Shown here one piece after another: positions 38,648 to 48,339 of a stretch of 64,000 nucleotides of DNA (position 1 is the first letter of the stretch; each line of letters opens with the position of its first letter). Made by a program: the position numbers and the translations under genes. Origin of the DNA: Desulfosporosinus youngiae DSM 17734 (GTDB taxonomy: Bacteria > Bacillota > Desulfitobacteriia > Desulfitobacteriales > Desulfitobacteriaceae); contig NZ_CM001441.1 of the NCBI RefSeq assembly GCF_000244895.1, forward strand, positions 3,368,226 through 3,432,225. The letters are read 5' to 3'. The notes under the pieces were generated by a model. That model worked only from the letters and a program-made list of their open reading frames with translations, made no database searches and was not told where the DNA came from.

Positions 38648-41143
38648 TTATCCGGCCTGACTGTCATTTACAGCAGGTTTGTTTAATACGGCCTCAACAA
38701 ATACCTTTAAAATTTCCAAGTCGAACTGGATACCTGCATTTTTTTGTAGTTCTTCAAGAGCAGTCTCTTCCGGCAACGCACTGCGATAACTCCTTTCACT
38801 AGTCATTGCATCATAGGCATCAGCTATAGCTATGATTCTCGCTTGCAGCGGTATTGCTTCCCCCTTTAAGCCTTTCGGATAACCCATACCATTCCATTTT
38901 TCATGATGACACAAAACGTATTCCGCTATTTCTGACATATCATTGACGGTACTAAGTATTCTGTAACCTATCTCCGGATGCCGCTTTATTTCTTCCCATT
39001 CATCCTCCGTTAATTTTCCCGGCTTATTTAAAGTGGTCTCCTCTATGGCAATTTTCCCTATATCATGAAGCAGCCCGACTGTTTCAAGCTCCTCAATATC
39101 CCCTTCCGGTAAACCAAGAGCTTTCCCAATAGTTTTGCATAATCCCGAAACTCTGTAAGAGTGCTGTTCTTCTCGTTTATTTTTTTCGTGAAGAGTACTA
39201 ATGATGGCCTTAATGGTCTTTCCTCTCATGCTTGGACTTTCAAAGAGCTTTTTCTTATACATTCGATCTTCAGCCTTTTTAAATATTTCCAAAATATTCT
39301 CTTGCGGATCATGCTTAGTTTCCCAACCAAAGGAAATAGATAGTTCTATCGGGCTTACTTTTTCTAATTTGGAGTAGCCTTTGATACGTTTAACGACCTG
39401 CTCTGTTTCTTTATTGCCTGTCTTAGGTAACAGGATAACAAATTCATCCCCCCCAAGCCTTGCAATAATATCACCTGACCGGCAGCCTTTTGCCAGAGTT
39501 GAACCTACTTTCTGCAAGAGTTTATCCCCCATAGTATGGCCAAATGAATCATTGATAAGCTTTAACCCGTTCACATCAGCCATAACTATGGTTAGCGGAA
39601 GATTCCCCGCTGCATCCAGCCGCTTTAATTCCTCTTCAAAGAACCTTCTATTATATAACCCTGTCAGTACGTCATTGTAGCTTAAATACTCAAGCTCCTT
39701 TTCCAATTGTTTATGCTCACTAACATCTCTTAACAATCCATGAAAAACTTGTTTGCCATGGAGTAGAATAGAAGTCAACATGATTTCAACCGGAAACTCA
39801 AGACCATTCTCTTTCTTATGCCACCATTCGAATTTTACTTCACCTGTGGTCTCGGCCTGCTTATTGATAACCCGGGCTTTTTCTTGGGAGAGAACCCCAT
39901 CAGGTTGATGTTCCGGCGAAAGCTCCCAGAGATGTTTCCCGATGATTATTTCTTTAGAAGCAAATCCTAATAATTTGATGGTAGCTGGATTACAATCGAT
40001 AATCTTATTTCCTTCCATTATTAGAATTGAATCCGACGAACCCTCAAACAGCTTTCTAAAAGTGTATTCACTAGCCACTACTTGTTGGACGTAAGCTTGG
40101 AGTTCTTCATTTTTTCTCCGCAAATCATACATTAATCTAATATCTTGAATAACAAGAATGACACCAAGGAGATCGTGCAGTTTATCATCAATGATTTGCT
40201 TGTAGGAAATATTAACTGGAATTCTCCCGCCGCTTTTCTGCAATAGATTTATATCATTAAATTTACTGCTTTCTTTCAACGAGTTTAATAAAATTTGTCT
40301 TCTTTTCTCTTCAAGAATTACATCAATATCCTGGTTTATCAGTTCATCTTCTCTAAATTCCAGTAAACTCAAAGTATGTTTAGATATCTTAATAATCTTA
40401 CCTTCTGAATTTAACAATATGACCATATCCATAATTTCTTTAACAACTTCTTCAAATATGAATCGTTCCGGTAACCTTAAAAACTTATATTTAGTAATCA
40501 CTCTATAAGTCCCTAAAATCATAATAATGGAATATAATTGCCCCATTAGTGGAAATTGAATTCCTGCAACGACCGGGAGTATGGTTTGAGTCAACAGATT
40601 TAAACTAAAAGGAATCCCGCTGCAGGCAACTAATATAAAGGATTGCTTTTTAATTCTGACATTATTACTTTTTAAACCCCAAAAGAGCAAGGTCAGTATA
40701 CTGATTAATAAGAACGAAAAATTATATAGGAAATTTCCTATATAAAAAGTATGGGTAATAAATTCTGAAGTCTCAATGCCTTCCCCAAACAAAAAAATTG
40801 CCATGTAAAAGAAAATTCCTGCTGGCAAAAATATCAAAACCCTGACAACTCGATTATTTACAATTGAACTCTCCGTTATTAAAAGAACTAAAAACAGGGT
40901 TAGAGCACTGAAACTGCACCACCCCAGAGCCGATATCTTGTTCCACAAGGAAAAGCTGATTTTATCCTGGGCAATATAGGCGAAAGAATAAGCAAAGGAC
41001 CATATGGCGTAACTAGTACATAAAAGTAAAAATACTTTATGAACCATCGATTTTGGGTTTTGGGTGAAGGTATAAATACCAATGTATGCATACACAACAA
41101 CAGAAACTAATGATACTGCCGAAAACAAACTCTCTGTATCCAT
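38648..41143 (-). CDS. membrane PAS-PAS-GGDEF-HD-GYP protein
   Basis: 831 residues. About seven N-terminal membrane helices (to ~230) form a sensor module. Two PAS domains follow (about 245-350 and 375-490), then GGDEF (about 500-655, intact RLGGDEFVILLP) and HD-GYP (about 665-825, with LLHDIGKIAI and HHEKWNGMGYPKGL). Both a cyclic-di-GMP synthesis site and a degradation site look catalytically complete. The substrate binding of HD-GYP also fits other cyclic dinucleotides. ATG at 41143. No two-component receiver; the signal is probably membrane-related or redox via PAS. Confidence 0.92.
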   Translation of the reverse strand: MDTESLFSAVSLVSVVVYAYIGIYTFTQNPKSMVHKVFLLLCTSYAIWSFAYSFAYIAQDKISFSLWNKISALGWCSFSALTLFLVLLITESSIVNNRVVRVLIFLPAGIFFYMAIFLFGEGIETSEFITHTFYIGNFLYNFSFLLISILTLLFWGLKSNNVRIKKQSFILVACSGIPFSLNLLTQTILPVVAGIQFPLMGQLYSIIMILGTYRVITKYKFLRLPERFIFEEVVKEIMDMVILLNSEGKIIKISKHTLSLLEFREDELINQDIDVILEEKRRQILLNSLKESSKFNDINLLQKSGGRIPVNISYKQIIDDKLHDLLGVILVIQDIRLMYDLRRKNEELQAYVQQVVASEYTFRKLFEGSSDSILIMEGNKIIDCNPATIKLLGFASKEIIIGKHLWELSPEHQPDGVLSQEKARVINKQAETTGEVKFEWWHKKENGLEFPVEIMLTSILLHGKQVFHGLLRDVSEHKQLEKELEYLSYNDVLTGLYNRRFFEEELKRLDAAGNLPLTIVMADVNGLKLINDSFGHTMGDKLLQKVGSTLAKGCRSGDIIARLGGDEFVILLPKTGNKETEQVVKRIKGYSKLEKVSPIELSISFGWETKHDPQENILEIFKKAEDRMYKKKLFESPSMRGKTIKAIISTLHEKNKREEQHSYRVSGLCKTIGKALGLPEGDIEELETVGLLHDIGKIAIEETTLNKPGKLTEDEWEEIKRHPEIGYRILSTVNDMSEIAEYVLCHHEKWNGMGYPKGLKGEAIPLQARIIAIADAYDAMTSERSYRSALPEETALEELQKNAGIQFDLEILKVFVEAVLNKPAVNDSQAG

Positions 41144-41298
41144 TTCCTCTCTCAACCTCAAATATTTTAGAATATCTCCAGATTATATTGATGCCCCTTA
41201 AATAGCAAGGGGTACTTTCTGCTTTGTAAGCCTCTTTTGGAAAGCTTCCATCATACTGATGCAAGCACTCCAATCAGGTATGATAACCAGGGTTTAAT

Positions 41299-41949
41299 TT
41301 AATGGTTCAGTAAGTTTCGATATACGTTTAAGCCCTCGATCACCTCATCCAAGGGTAAATTTCCGCTTTCTAACTCTTCTTGTGTCTTCATCCTAAGCCT
41401 TTCATAAAAGGCGAAACCTTCATCGACTATTTCGTCCTTATTTGTCTTTATCATGTTGAAGAGTACATCTTCCGCCTTGTCGTACCGACCATTAAATTCA
41501 TAATACCGAAAGATTAATAGATTACTTTCCTTCGGAAGCTTGTATTGTTTTATGACATTGATAATTTCATGAATGGCTTGGGATTTATTTTGGGTGGTAT
41601 CTGATCTTTGATCTAAAGATACTTCAATAAAGATATTGAGACTTTTAAGATATAAAGCAAAACTTCTGGCCGTATCATCTTCAGAGACCTCTGCACTAAG
41701 CTTCAACATTTCAGCAAGTGCAAAACACTTTTCGGTATTGATCTCTTTGCCGCCACTAATTATACTGATCAAATCTCTATGCGAAAGCTTGAGTATTGTG
41801 TGCTCACTCATACCCGTTAAATCATAAATTGCTCCATTAAGCATTTGTTGACATTCTTCAATTTTGGTCTTGGATTTTGAGCTAAGAAGTGTGGCCACAG
41901 CCAACGTTAATTGTTTAATCATCTTAATAATATAATCTTTTTGATACAT
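41299..41949 (-). CDS. DUF6483-like hypothetical protein
   Basis: 216 residues, all-helical, no membrane segment. The N-terminal part (MYQKDYIIKMIKQLTLAVATLL) resembles DUF6483 proteins of Firmicutes. The rest contains TPR-like pairs (ESNLLIFRYYEFNGRYDKAEDVLF). Function unknown; TPR-like helices suggest protein-protein interaction. Starts with ATG; AGGTAAT upstream is only a moderate ribosome site. Lies after a 260-base gap from the plus-strand gene at 42210. Confidence 0.7.
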   Translation of the reverse strand: MYQKDYIIKMIKQLTLAVATLLSSKSKTKIEECQQMLNGAIYDLTGMSEHTILKLSHRDLISIISGGKEINTEKCFALAEMLKLSAEVSEDDTARSFALYLKSLNIFIEVSLDQRSDTTQNKSQAIHEIINVIKQYKLPKESNLLIFRYYEFNGRYDKAEDVLFNMIKTNKDEIVDEGFAFYERLRMKTQEELESGNLPLDEVIEGLNVYRNLLNH

Positions 41950-42209
41950 ATTACCTCCACAGCCCGCTCTCTGTTTGATAGGTAAAGCATTATGATTTTA
42001 TTATACCATGGATAGCCTGGGATACATGCTAACTTCTAAGATGCTCATAGGGTTGTGGCATTCCCTAATTTCATGTACAAGCATTCCAAAGCGCCTGGCT
42101 TGGCTCATACTACGGCTAACCTTAAGCCGTAAATATGACCATTGTTCAAATTAAATAAAATCATTATTGAAAGGTTATTCTAACACCATCACTAAAAAGG
42201 AGCTACGAG

Positions 42210-42665
42210 ATGGCGATAAAATATATTCCTTTCTTCTACACGTTGATTTTTAGTATGATTCTTGTTTCGGTAGTACCCAAAGCAGAAATTCGCAGACTCT
42301 CAATTTACGGAATTATCTTCGGAGCAATATTTGATGTAATACTTGTAACTATTGCAAATATTACCGGATCATTTACATACATCAATTATGAGCCATTTGG
42401 ACTTATGGGCATACATTTTCTTGCCCCAATTAGTTGGGCCATCTTCTTTATATTATATTTCTATTTCTTGCCCGACAAGCGATATTATATTTATCTTTAC
42501 ATTATTTCAGGGATATTTTACAGTATAATGTTCTGCCAAATGATTACGAAGCTTGGTGTTTTGAAACTTTCCCATGGAATAATAGACTCCATCATACCCT
42601 TTGTTTTTTGGTTTCCTTTAGCTACCTGGGGCTATTTTAGGTTAAGAGAACGATTTGAGAATTGA
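42210..42665 (+). CDS. CBO0543-like integral membrane protein
   Basis: 151 residues with four or five membrane helices covering nearly the whole chain. The pattern (short N-terminus, KAEIRRLSIYG loop, C-terminal WFPLATWGYFRLRERF) resembles the CBO0543 family of small Clostridia/Bacilli membrane proteins, a family with no known role. AAAGGAG lies upstream of the ATG. Transcribed alone on the plus strand between minus-strand genes. Confidence 0.7.
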   Translation: MAIKYIPFFYTLIFSMILVSVVPKAEIRRLSIYGIIFGAIFDVILVTIANITGSFTYINYEPFGLMGIHFLAPISWAIFFILYFYFLPDKRYYIYLYIISGIFYSIMFCQMITKLGVLKLSHGIIDSIIPFVFWFPLATWGYFRLRERFEN

Positions 42666-42688
42666 ACTACGTGTATGGCTGAACGTAA

Positions 42689-42716
42689 AGAGACTACCTC
42701 GTTAGAGATAGTCTCT
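42689..42716. terminator. hairpin between convergent genes
   Basis: AGAGACTA ... TAGTCTCT, 24 bases past the plus-strand stop, with no strong T-run on either side. Possible terminator. Confidence 0.45.
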
Positions 42717-42754
42717 CGCTTGTTACCTGACGATATGATAGTCAAACTTTTTCC

Positions 42755-43063
42755 TTATTCCTCTTTTATGCTTTGAATAAATTCCCCATTAATAAGTTCA
42801 TTACCCTTTTTTGTTTCTACTTCAAGCCAGTTTTCATTGACTTCAATAATAATTCCCCTGACATTAGTTCCAAAAGTCCCTGTAGTTATTAAGCATTTCT
42901 TGCCGATATATTTTTTTAGGAGATCGTTTGTCATCTTTGCAACACCTTTCCGTTTCCTGACTTTTAAGAGTACCGCCTTATGTACTGCACGTTGCTGAGG
43001 CAGAATGATAACAAAAATAATGAACAGTGGTAAATAGATTGCAATCCACGACCCTGTGTTCAA
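42755..43063 (-). CDS. small membrane protein with DUF6897-like domain
   Basis: 102 residues: an N-terminal membrane helix (IAIYLPLFIIFVIILPQQR, YajC-like in layout), a basic stretch, then a small beta domain (LLKKYIGKKCLITTGTFGT) resembling DUF6897. TTG start with GGGG close by. An internal ATG at 42934 has AAAGGTG 8 bases upstream, so a 59-residue soluble form could also be made from the same frame. Function unknown. Confidence 0.65.
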   Translation of the reverse strand: MNTGSWIAIYLPLFIIFVIILPQQRAVHKAVLLKVRKRKGVAKMTNDLLKKYIGKKCLITTGTFGTNVRGIIIEVNENWLEVETKKGNELINGEFIQSIKEE

Positions 43064-43090
43064 TCGACCCCATCCTTCATAAAGAATTTA

Positions 43091-43951
43091 TTAAATCCCT
43101 TCAGACCAGCTTACAACATACTCGGTGTCTTGAGGTGTACTTATCTCGGGATCACTAATCAGCCATTTCCCATCAATGCCCAGTTCTTTAGCTGTCATTT
43201 CAAAATGACACATAGCAATTCCCATATCTACTCTTTGCAAATCATAGGCTAAAAACTTCGCATATCCCTTTGTGTGCTGGAGATAGAAATGAATCTGATT
43301 AGAATCCTTCACAATCCGCCAAGGTTGCTTGTTAGATGCAGAAGGCGCAAGCCGAATCATTTCCAAAGGAGTTTCGTAACTCCCTGCCTCTGGCTCAGCT
43401 AAAGGCTGGCCAAACTTCCTAAGGAAGAAAAGCTCCTCCCATCTTTTTCTGTTATTTGATCCGGCAGTAAATCTCATAGCAGAATCAATCAGACTCTTTC
43501 TGCTACTGGGATACCCGATCGGTGAGATACAGGGCAATATCTCATAATCCTTTTGCCCAATTGCTTTAGCAAATTCACTTTTCTTAAAAGTTCCCCCAAG
43601 CCAACATGTGCCTAACCCTAAAGATGTTGCATATAAAATTACTTTTTCTAAAGAATATCCCAAATCCTCTAAATCTCTGTGAGCTTTTTTGACTACCCCA
43701 ACAATATAGGCCGAGGCACCCCTTATCACTCCATATGTCCCAAGCCTGGCATTCGATCCTTTACGAGCATGATCGCTTTCTATCAGTTTAAATCTCACAG
43801 AGCTTCCAAATGGACCGCTCGAATTCTGAATAAATCCACTCAATTTTTCGTTTATCTCAAGCGTCAGAGGTTGGTCTGAATAAGTTCGGATAGATATTCT
43901 CTTTCTGATTATTTCAGTTACCGGCATACCGAATAATTGCGAATCTGTCAC
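43091..43951 (-). CDS. nitroreductase-like flavoprotein
   Basis: 286 residues in two nitroreductase-like halves, as in the putative TM-nitroreductase group. RKRISIRTYSDQPL at the N-terminus and MIRLAPSASNKQPWRIVKD in the second half supply the FMN-binding motifs. Predicted NAD(P)H-dependent FMN oxidoreductase; substrate unknown. GTG start with GGGGGAG upstream. It stands downstream of a terminator and separate from the 25-codon gene at 44134. Confidence 0.88.
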   Translation of the reverse strand: MTDSQLFGMPVTEIIRKRISIRTYSDQPLTLEINEKLSGFIQNSSGPFGSSVRFKLIESDHARKGSNARLGTYGVIRGASAYIVGVVKKAHRDLEDLGYSLEKVILYATSLGLGTCWLGGTFKKSEFAKAIGQKDYEILPCISPIGYPSSRKSLIDSAMRFTAGSNNRKRWEELFFLRKFGQPLAEPEAGSYETPLEMIRLAPSASNKQPWRIVKDSNQIHFYLQHTKGYAKFLAYDLQRVDMGIAMCHFEMTAKELGIDGKWLISDPEISTPQDTEYVVSWSEGI

Positions 43952-44061
43952 CTTAACTCCCCCAAGATTTTAATCTTAAAATCCTAACAACTATTATTAC
44001 AAGCTTATTTTATTGCTTACACTCATTATAACAAAACATGAATATTTAAGGTCAATTCACT

Positions 44062-44093
44062 AAAAAAATAGACCCCGGACTAATACCGAAGTC
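44062..44093 (-). terminator. terminator of the 25-residue gene
   Basis: On the minus strand GACTTCGG-TATTAGT-CCGGGGTC followed by TATTTTTTT, about 40 bases past the small gene's stop. Confidence 0.8.
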
Positions 44094-44133
44094 GTCTAGA
44101 TAGATATAAATCATCTGCATTTTAAGATTGGAA

Positions 44134-44211
44134 CTAAGATATTGGAGTAATTGTCTTTTTCTCGGACTTCTTCTTCATTTTTTCCTTGTTCTTAGGATTT
44201 TTGTCTCCCAC
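44134..44211 (-). CDS. 25-residue lysine-rich small protein
   Basis: A short gene: GTG start with GGAGGTG 5 bases upstream, 25 codons, TAG stop, and a clear terminator 40 bases on. The product begins MGDKNPKNKEKMKKK and ends TITPIS; it is strongly basic with nine or ten Lys. The MGDKxPKxKxK opening recalls small Lys-rich hypothetical proteins of Firmicutes; this is from memory and not checked. Ribosome site plus terminator argue for a genuine gene. Nucleic-acid binding is possible by charge alone. Confidence 0.7.
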   Translation of the reverse strand: MGDKNPKNKEKMKKKSEKKTITPIS

Positions 44212-44376
44212 AAAAACACCTCCAATCACTTATTACCCCTAGTATTGCAGAAACGGCATTATTCCATACACAGTAATCCATATCCAACCCGCCTATAGCA
44301 AAGGCCCTGCCTCTGGCTCCACGTAATTCCGTTTAATCGGTTTTAGCCTGTGCTTAGAGATTAAGCCGGTGCCAGA

Positions 44377-44432
44377 CGGCCATGCTTATTCCAAAATCCC
44401 AAACGTTTGGGATTTTGGAATAAGCATGGCCG
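44377..44432. repeat. perfect 56-bp palindrome (element Y, copy 2)
   Basis: Two 28-base arms meet at CCCAAAC|GTTTGGG without mismatch. The tail GGCCGCTATAT, AGCAAGTGAAAGGGTGCCCC matches that after the palindrome at 14999-15062. The outer arms differ between copies (CTTATTCC here, CTTGTCCC there), yet both stay self-complementary. It lies 48 bases past the ggt stop, where it might also end that transcript. Confidence 0.9.
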
Positions 44433-44480
44433 CTATATGGACCAGCAAGTGAAAGGGTGCCCCCTATTATCCCCCCTAAA

Positions 44481-46091
44481 TTACCACATAGCAATGTGCC
44501 CATCGGCTCTTGGCTCAGTGCCGCCGACTAATATTCCCTCTTTATTTCTCCAAATGATTTGCCCCCGTCCAAAGCCAGCCGTATTTACCGACCATCTGAT
44601 ATCATGTCCCCTGCGAATAAGTTCTTCTGCAACCTGATTTGAGAAAGCGTGTTCAATCTCGACCGTTTTTCCATTAATCCATTGCCACCGGGGTGCATCT
44701 AGGGATGCTTGAGGATTTAAATGATAATCGAGAGTGTTCATAATAACCTGAACATGTCCTTGAGGTTGCATAAATGCACCCATAACTCCAAAGGGGCCAA
44801 TTGGAAGGTGCCCCTTAGTTAAGAAACCTGGAATAATAGTATGATATGGCTTTTTACCGGGTTCAAGACAATTAGCATGGCTGGGATCAAGGGAAAAATT
44901 ATTCCCGCGGTTATGAAGGCAAATCCCTGTTCCTGGGACGACTAAGCCGGAGCCAAAGTCCAAATAATTGCTCTGAATAAAGGAAACCATATTTCCCTCA
45001 CTATCTGCTGCTGCCAAATAGACAGTTCCCCCTTTATGAGGGTTACCCGGTTCAGGCTGTAACGCTTTTTCTCCAATGAGTTTCCGGCGTTCCATGGCAT
45101 ATCCATCAGAAAGGAGATCTTCAATCCTTAATGTCATCCGGGAGGGGTCGGCTATGTACTTTTTCCCGTCAGCAAAAGCCAGCTTCAGAGCCTCTATTTG
45201 GCGATGATAGGAATCTGCGCTCTCTTTTATCCCGAAGTCAAACCCTTTCAGAATATTTAAGGCCAGCAAAGCCACCAGTCCATGTCCATTGGGAGGAATC
45301 TCCCAGACCTCATAACCACGATAATTAATAGAGATCGGAGTTACCCATTCCGGCTTGTAAGCCGCTAAATCTTCTTTTCTCAAGAAACCACCATATCGTT
45401 GAGAAAAATGATCGATCTGGTCAGCAATAGCACCACAATAAAACGAGTGCGCCTGTGTTTCCGCTATCGATTGTAATGTGCGGGCATGATCAGCTGAACT
45501 CCAAATCTCTCCAATTTTCGGAGTACGTCCTTGCGGTGCAAATGTCTTAAACCAGTTTTGATATTGTTCTTCTTTAAGATCTTGTGCGTAGCGCTGGAAA
45601 GCGATCTCCCAATTCCTTCCGACCGTCGGAGAAATGGGAAAACCTTGTTGGGCATAGGTTATGGCTGGTGCCATTGTTTCGGTCAGAGGCAGTTTACCAA
45701 AACGGGAGGATAATTCTGCCCAGGCGGCAGGGGCGCCTGGAACGGTGACCGGAAACCATCCATAGGCGGGCATTTCTTGATACCCGGCTTTTTCTAGGGC
45801 TTGCAATGTGAGTAACTGCGGCGCGGGACCGCTGGCATTAAGACCATAAAGTTGACCCTTTGACCAGACTAAGGCAAATGCATCCCCGCCGATACCATTC
45901 GAGGTCGGTTCAACGACCGTCAGACATACTGCTGCGGCAATTGCAGCATCTATTGCATTTCCTCCTTTTCTTAAGACAGCCAATCCAGCTTCTGCTGCAA
46001 GGGGCTGAGAAGTGGCCACCATACCGTTTTTGGCATATACGGTCATTCGGCGTGATGGATAAGGATTATGAAGTGTGTCAATATTTAGCAT
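44481..46091 (-). CDS. ggt: gamma-glutamyltransferase (YwrD-like)
   Basis: 536 residues of the N-terminal-nucleophile GGT family. Transfers or hydrolyses gamma-glutamyl groups from glutathione-like or polyglutamate substrates after self-cleavage at a Thr, here in the GGTVYLAAAD segment near residue 360. MVATSQPLAAEAGLAVLRKG and NGIGGDAFALVW are family hallmarks. No signal peptide, so intracellular like YwrD. ATG at 46091 with AAAGGAGA about 10 bases upstream; a longer frame is rejected. Confidence 0.93.
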   Translation of the reverse strand: MLNIDTLHNPYPSRRMTVYAKNGMVATSQPLAAEAGLAVLRKGGNAIDAAIAAAVCLTVVEPTSNGIGGDAFALVWSKGQLYGLNASGPAPQLLTLQALEKAGYQEMPAYGWFPVTVPGAPAAWAELSSRFGKLPLTETMAPAITYAQQGFPISPTVGRNWEIAFQRYAQDLKEEQYQNWFKTFAPQGRTPKIGEIWSSADHARTLQSIAETQAHSFYCGAIADQIDHFSQRYGGFLRKEDLAAYKPEWVTPISINYRGYEVWEIPPNGHGLVALLALNILKGFDFGIKESADSYHRQIEALKLAFADGKKYIADPSRMTLRIEDLLSDGYAMERRKLIGEKALQPEPGNPHKGGTVYLAAADSEGNMVSFIQSNYLDFGSGLVVPGTGICLHNRGNNFSLDPSHANCLEPGKKPYHTIIPGFLTKGHLPIGPFGVMGAFMQPQGHVQVIMNTLDYHLNPQASLDAPRWQWINGKTVEIEHAFSNQVAEELIRRGHDIRWSVNTAGFGRGQIIWRNKEGILVGGTEPRADGHIAMW

Positions 46092-46380
46092 TTGCAGGTA
46101 TTCTCCTTTTACGAGATATTTCATGAATTCTACTTCTATATAATTAATAACTACAACAGGGTAAATAAATACTTCCTGTAGTCTTAATACCAAGACGACC
46201 TCTAAATGCACCGATTATATCACTAATATCCTGCCTGAATAAATATGAAGTTTTTGTATGATAATATGGCCAAAATATGTTAGTGTAAAGGGAAGTGGTT
46301 TTCATCATTACTGCGGACGATATTAGAACTAAACTATAAAGAAATGTTGTGTTGAGCTTGAATAGAATGGAACTAGAACT

Positions 46381-47274
46381 ATGAAATCATATAATAGCTA
46401 TTCGATTGCTGAGGAACATCAAGGCTTTACCGTGGAAGTCTACTTAAAACAGGTTCTTAATTATTCAGGAAGGAAAATACAGAAGCTGACTCGGCAAAAA
46501 GGAATTTTACTTAACAAAAAGAAGGTTTTCTTGCAGCGAAAAATTAAATCCGGAGATATTTTGCGGGTAGCGACCCTCGAGGATTTTTCCTACGGGGTTG
46601 AACCAGAACAAGGGCCATTAGAAATATTGTATGAAGATGACTATCTTATCGTATTGAATAAGCCAACTGGTCTATTAGTACACCCGGCCGGTCAAACCTC
46701 ACGGGGTACCTTAAGTAACTACCTCGCCTATTATTATCAAGAGCAGAATGCAATTAACACAGTTCGTCCAATACACCGCCTCGACAGAGAAACTTCGGGA
46801 TGTATTGTTTTCGCCAAAGACAGCCATACCCAAGCCCTATTAGATAAATCTCTAAAAATTAGAAGCCTGAAGCGCACTTACAGAGCCGTGGTAAATGGAA
46901 TTGTGAATCCTCCGCTCGGAACAATCAATGCGCCGATCGGCCCACATCCTACTAAACCGAATCGCCGCGCAGTTAACCAAAAAGGGGACCCGGCAATAAC
47001 TCATTACAAAACACTTCAAAGCTTTTCTGAAGCTTCCTTGTTGGAACTAACCTTAGACACTGGCAGGACTCATCAGATCCGTGTTCATTTAGCATATTTG
47101 GGACATCCCATTATCGGAGACAGGATGTACGGGAAAGGCTCAGCTCTCATAACAGGTCAAGCTTTACATGCCTTCTCTTTACGCTTCCCACATCCCGTTG
47201 AGCAGGGTGAGATTATGGTTGAAGCATCGTATCCAACAAATTTTTTACGAGTTCTGGAGAATTACTCAACTTAA
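46381..47274 (+). CDS. RluA-family pseudouridine synthase
   Basis: 297 residues: a short N-terminal S4-like region (about 15-75, LKQVLNYSGRKIQKLTRQKG) and the RluA catalytic domain with the Asp nucleophile in RPIHRLDRETSG (about residue 135-145). LDTGRTHQIRVHLAYLGHPIIGD is the family's second signature. It modifies uridines in rRNA or tRNA; RluD-like or YhcT/YlyB-like target cannot be separated here. ATG start without a strong ribosome site. Confidence 0.93.
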   Translation: MKSYNSYSIAEEHQGFTVEVYLKQVLNYSGRKIQKLTRQKGILLNKKKVFLQRKIKSGDILRVATLEDFSYGVEPEQGPLEILYEDDYLIVLNKPTGLLVHPAGQTSRGTLSNYLAYYYQEQNAINTVRPIHRLDRETSGCIVFAKDSHTQALLDKSLKIRSLKRTYRAVVNGIVNPPLGTINAPIGPHPTKPNRRAVNQKGDPAITHYKTLQSFSEASLLELTLDTGRTHQIRVHLAYLGHPIIGDRMYGKGSALITGQALHAFSLRFPHPVEQGEIMVEASYPTNFLRVLENYST

Positions 47275-47457
47275 AGCGCTTCGGGGGATCACTTTCGCGT
47301 GAAGGACTGGTAAATAAGAGTTCATCACCATGAATTTCTTACTTAACTGGTATGGAAATATACTTAACCTTTTGCCTATTGCATATACTAGTCAGAATTA
47401 TTATGATATTCAAATAAACCCATTGAACACTGTTGATTTATCAAAAGGAGGTAAATT

Positions 47458-48216
47458 ATGAAACTTCAAGGAAAAGTAGCCGTCATCACAGGCGCTGCAT
47501 CTGGTATGGGAAAAGCAATTGCCCTGGTTTACGCCCAAGAAGGTGCCAAAGTAGTCGTATCGGATATAAATTTTGAAGGAGCAAATCAAACGGTTTCTGA
47601 GATTGTCTCCAATGGCGGTATGGCAACTGCCGTAGCGACTAATGTAACCAAAGAAGACGATGTTCAGAATCTGATTGATACTGCAGTCAAGGTTTATGGA
47701 ACTTTAGATATTCTCGTCAACAATGCCGGGGTTATGGATAATTTTTATCCTGCTGCAGAGGTAACGGATGAACTTTGGGAACGAACCTTTGCCATTAATA
47801 CGACTGGCCCAATGCGCACCATTAGAAAAGCACTTCCCATTTTCATTGAAAAGGGAAGTGGAGTCATCGTAAATGTTGCTTCCGCAGGAGGTTTATTTGG
47901 TTCGAGAGCGGGCGCGGCATACACATCTTCAAAACATGCTGTTGTGGGACTGACTAAAAATGTAGGCTTTCAATATGCTCCTTTAGGAATTCGTTGTAAT
48001 GCAATTGCTCCGGGGGGAGTTAACACGAATATTGGTGCTACTATAAGCGCTCCCAATGAGTTTGGTATGGCAAGAGCCATGGCCGGAATAAATCTAAATC
48101 CCCGCATGGGTGAGTCAGAAGAAATCGCTAGAGTTGCACTATTCTTAGCCTCCGATGATTCAAGTTTTGTGAACGGAACCGTAATTACAGCCGATGCAGG
48201 CTGGACGGCCTATTAA
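47458..48216 (+). CDS. SDR-family NAD(P)-dependent oxidoreductase
   Basis: 252-residue classical short-chain dehydrogenase. Cofactor motif TGAASGMGKA, NNAG in LVNNAGVMDN, catalytic Ser in VNVASAGG and YxxxK in YTSSKHAVVGL. The Asp at the end of strand 2 (VVSDINFEG) favours NAD over NADP. Substrate unknown (FabG-like or glucose-dehydrogenase-like by pattern only). AAAAGGAGG lies 6 bases before the ATG. It stands alone with no pathway neighbours. Confidence 0.93.
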   Translation: MKLQGKVAVITGAASGMGKAIALVYAQEGAKVVVSDINFEGANQTVSEIVSNGGMATAVATNVTKEDDVQNLIDTAVKVYGTLDILVNNAGVMDNFYPAAEVTDELWERTFAINTTGPMRTIRKALPIFIEKGSGVIVNVASAGGLFGSRAGAAYTSSKHAVVGLTKNVGFQYAPLGIRCNAIAPGGVNTNIGATISAPNEFGMARAMAGINLNPRMGESEEIARVALFLASDDSSFVNGTVITADAGWTAY

Positions 48217-48339
48217 TCTAATCTTGTAGTTTAGCCGATTGCTAAAATCCTATAGCATGTTTAGTCAAAGCTTAATCTCGTATTTGCAGGAAAAAGTGTA
48301 AGCATTTGAACAATACACCACTGAGAACTAATGTTATGT

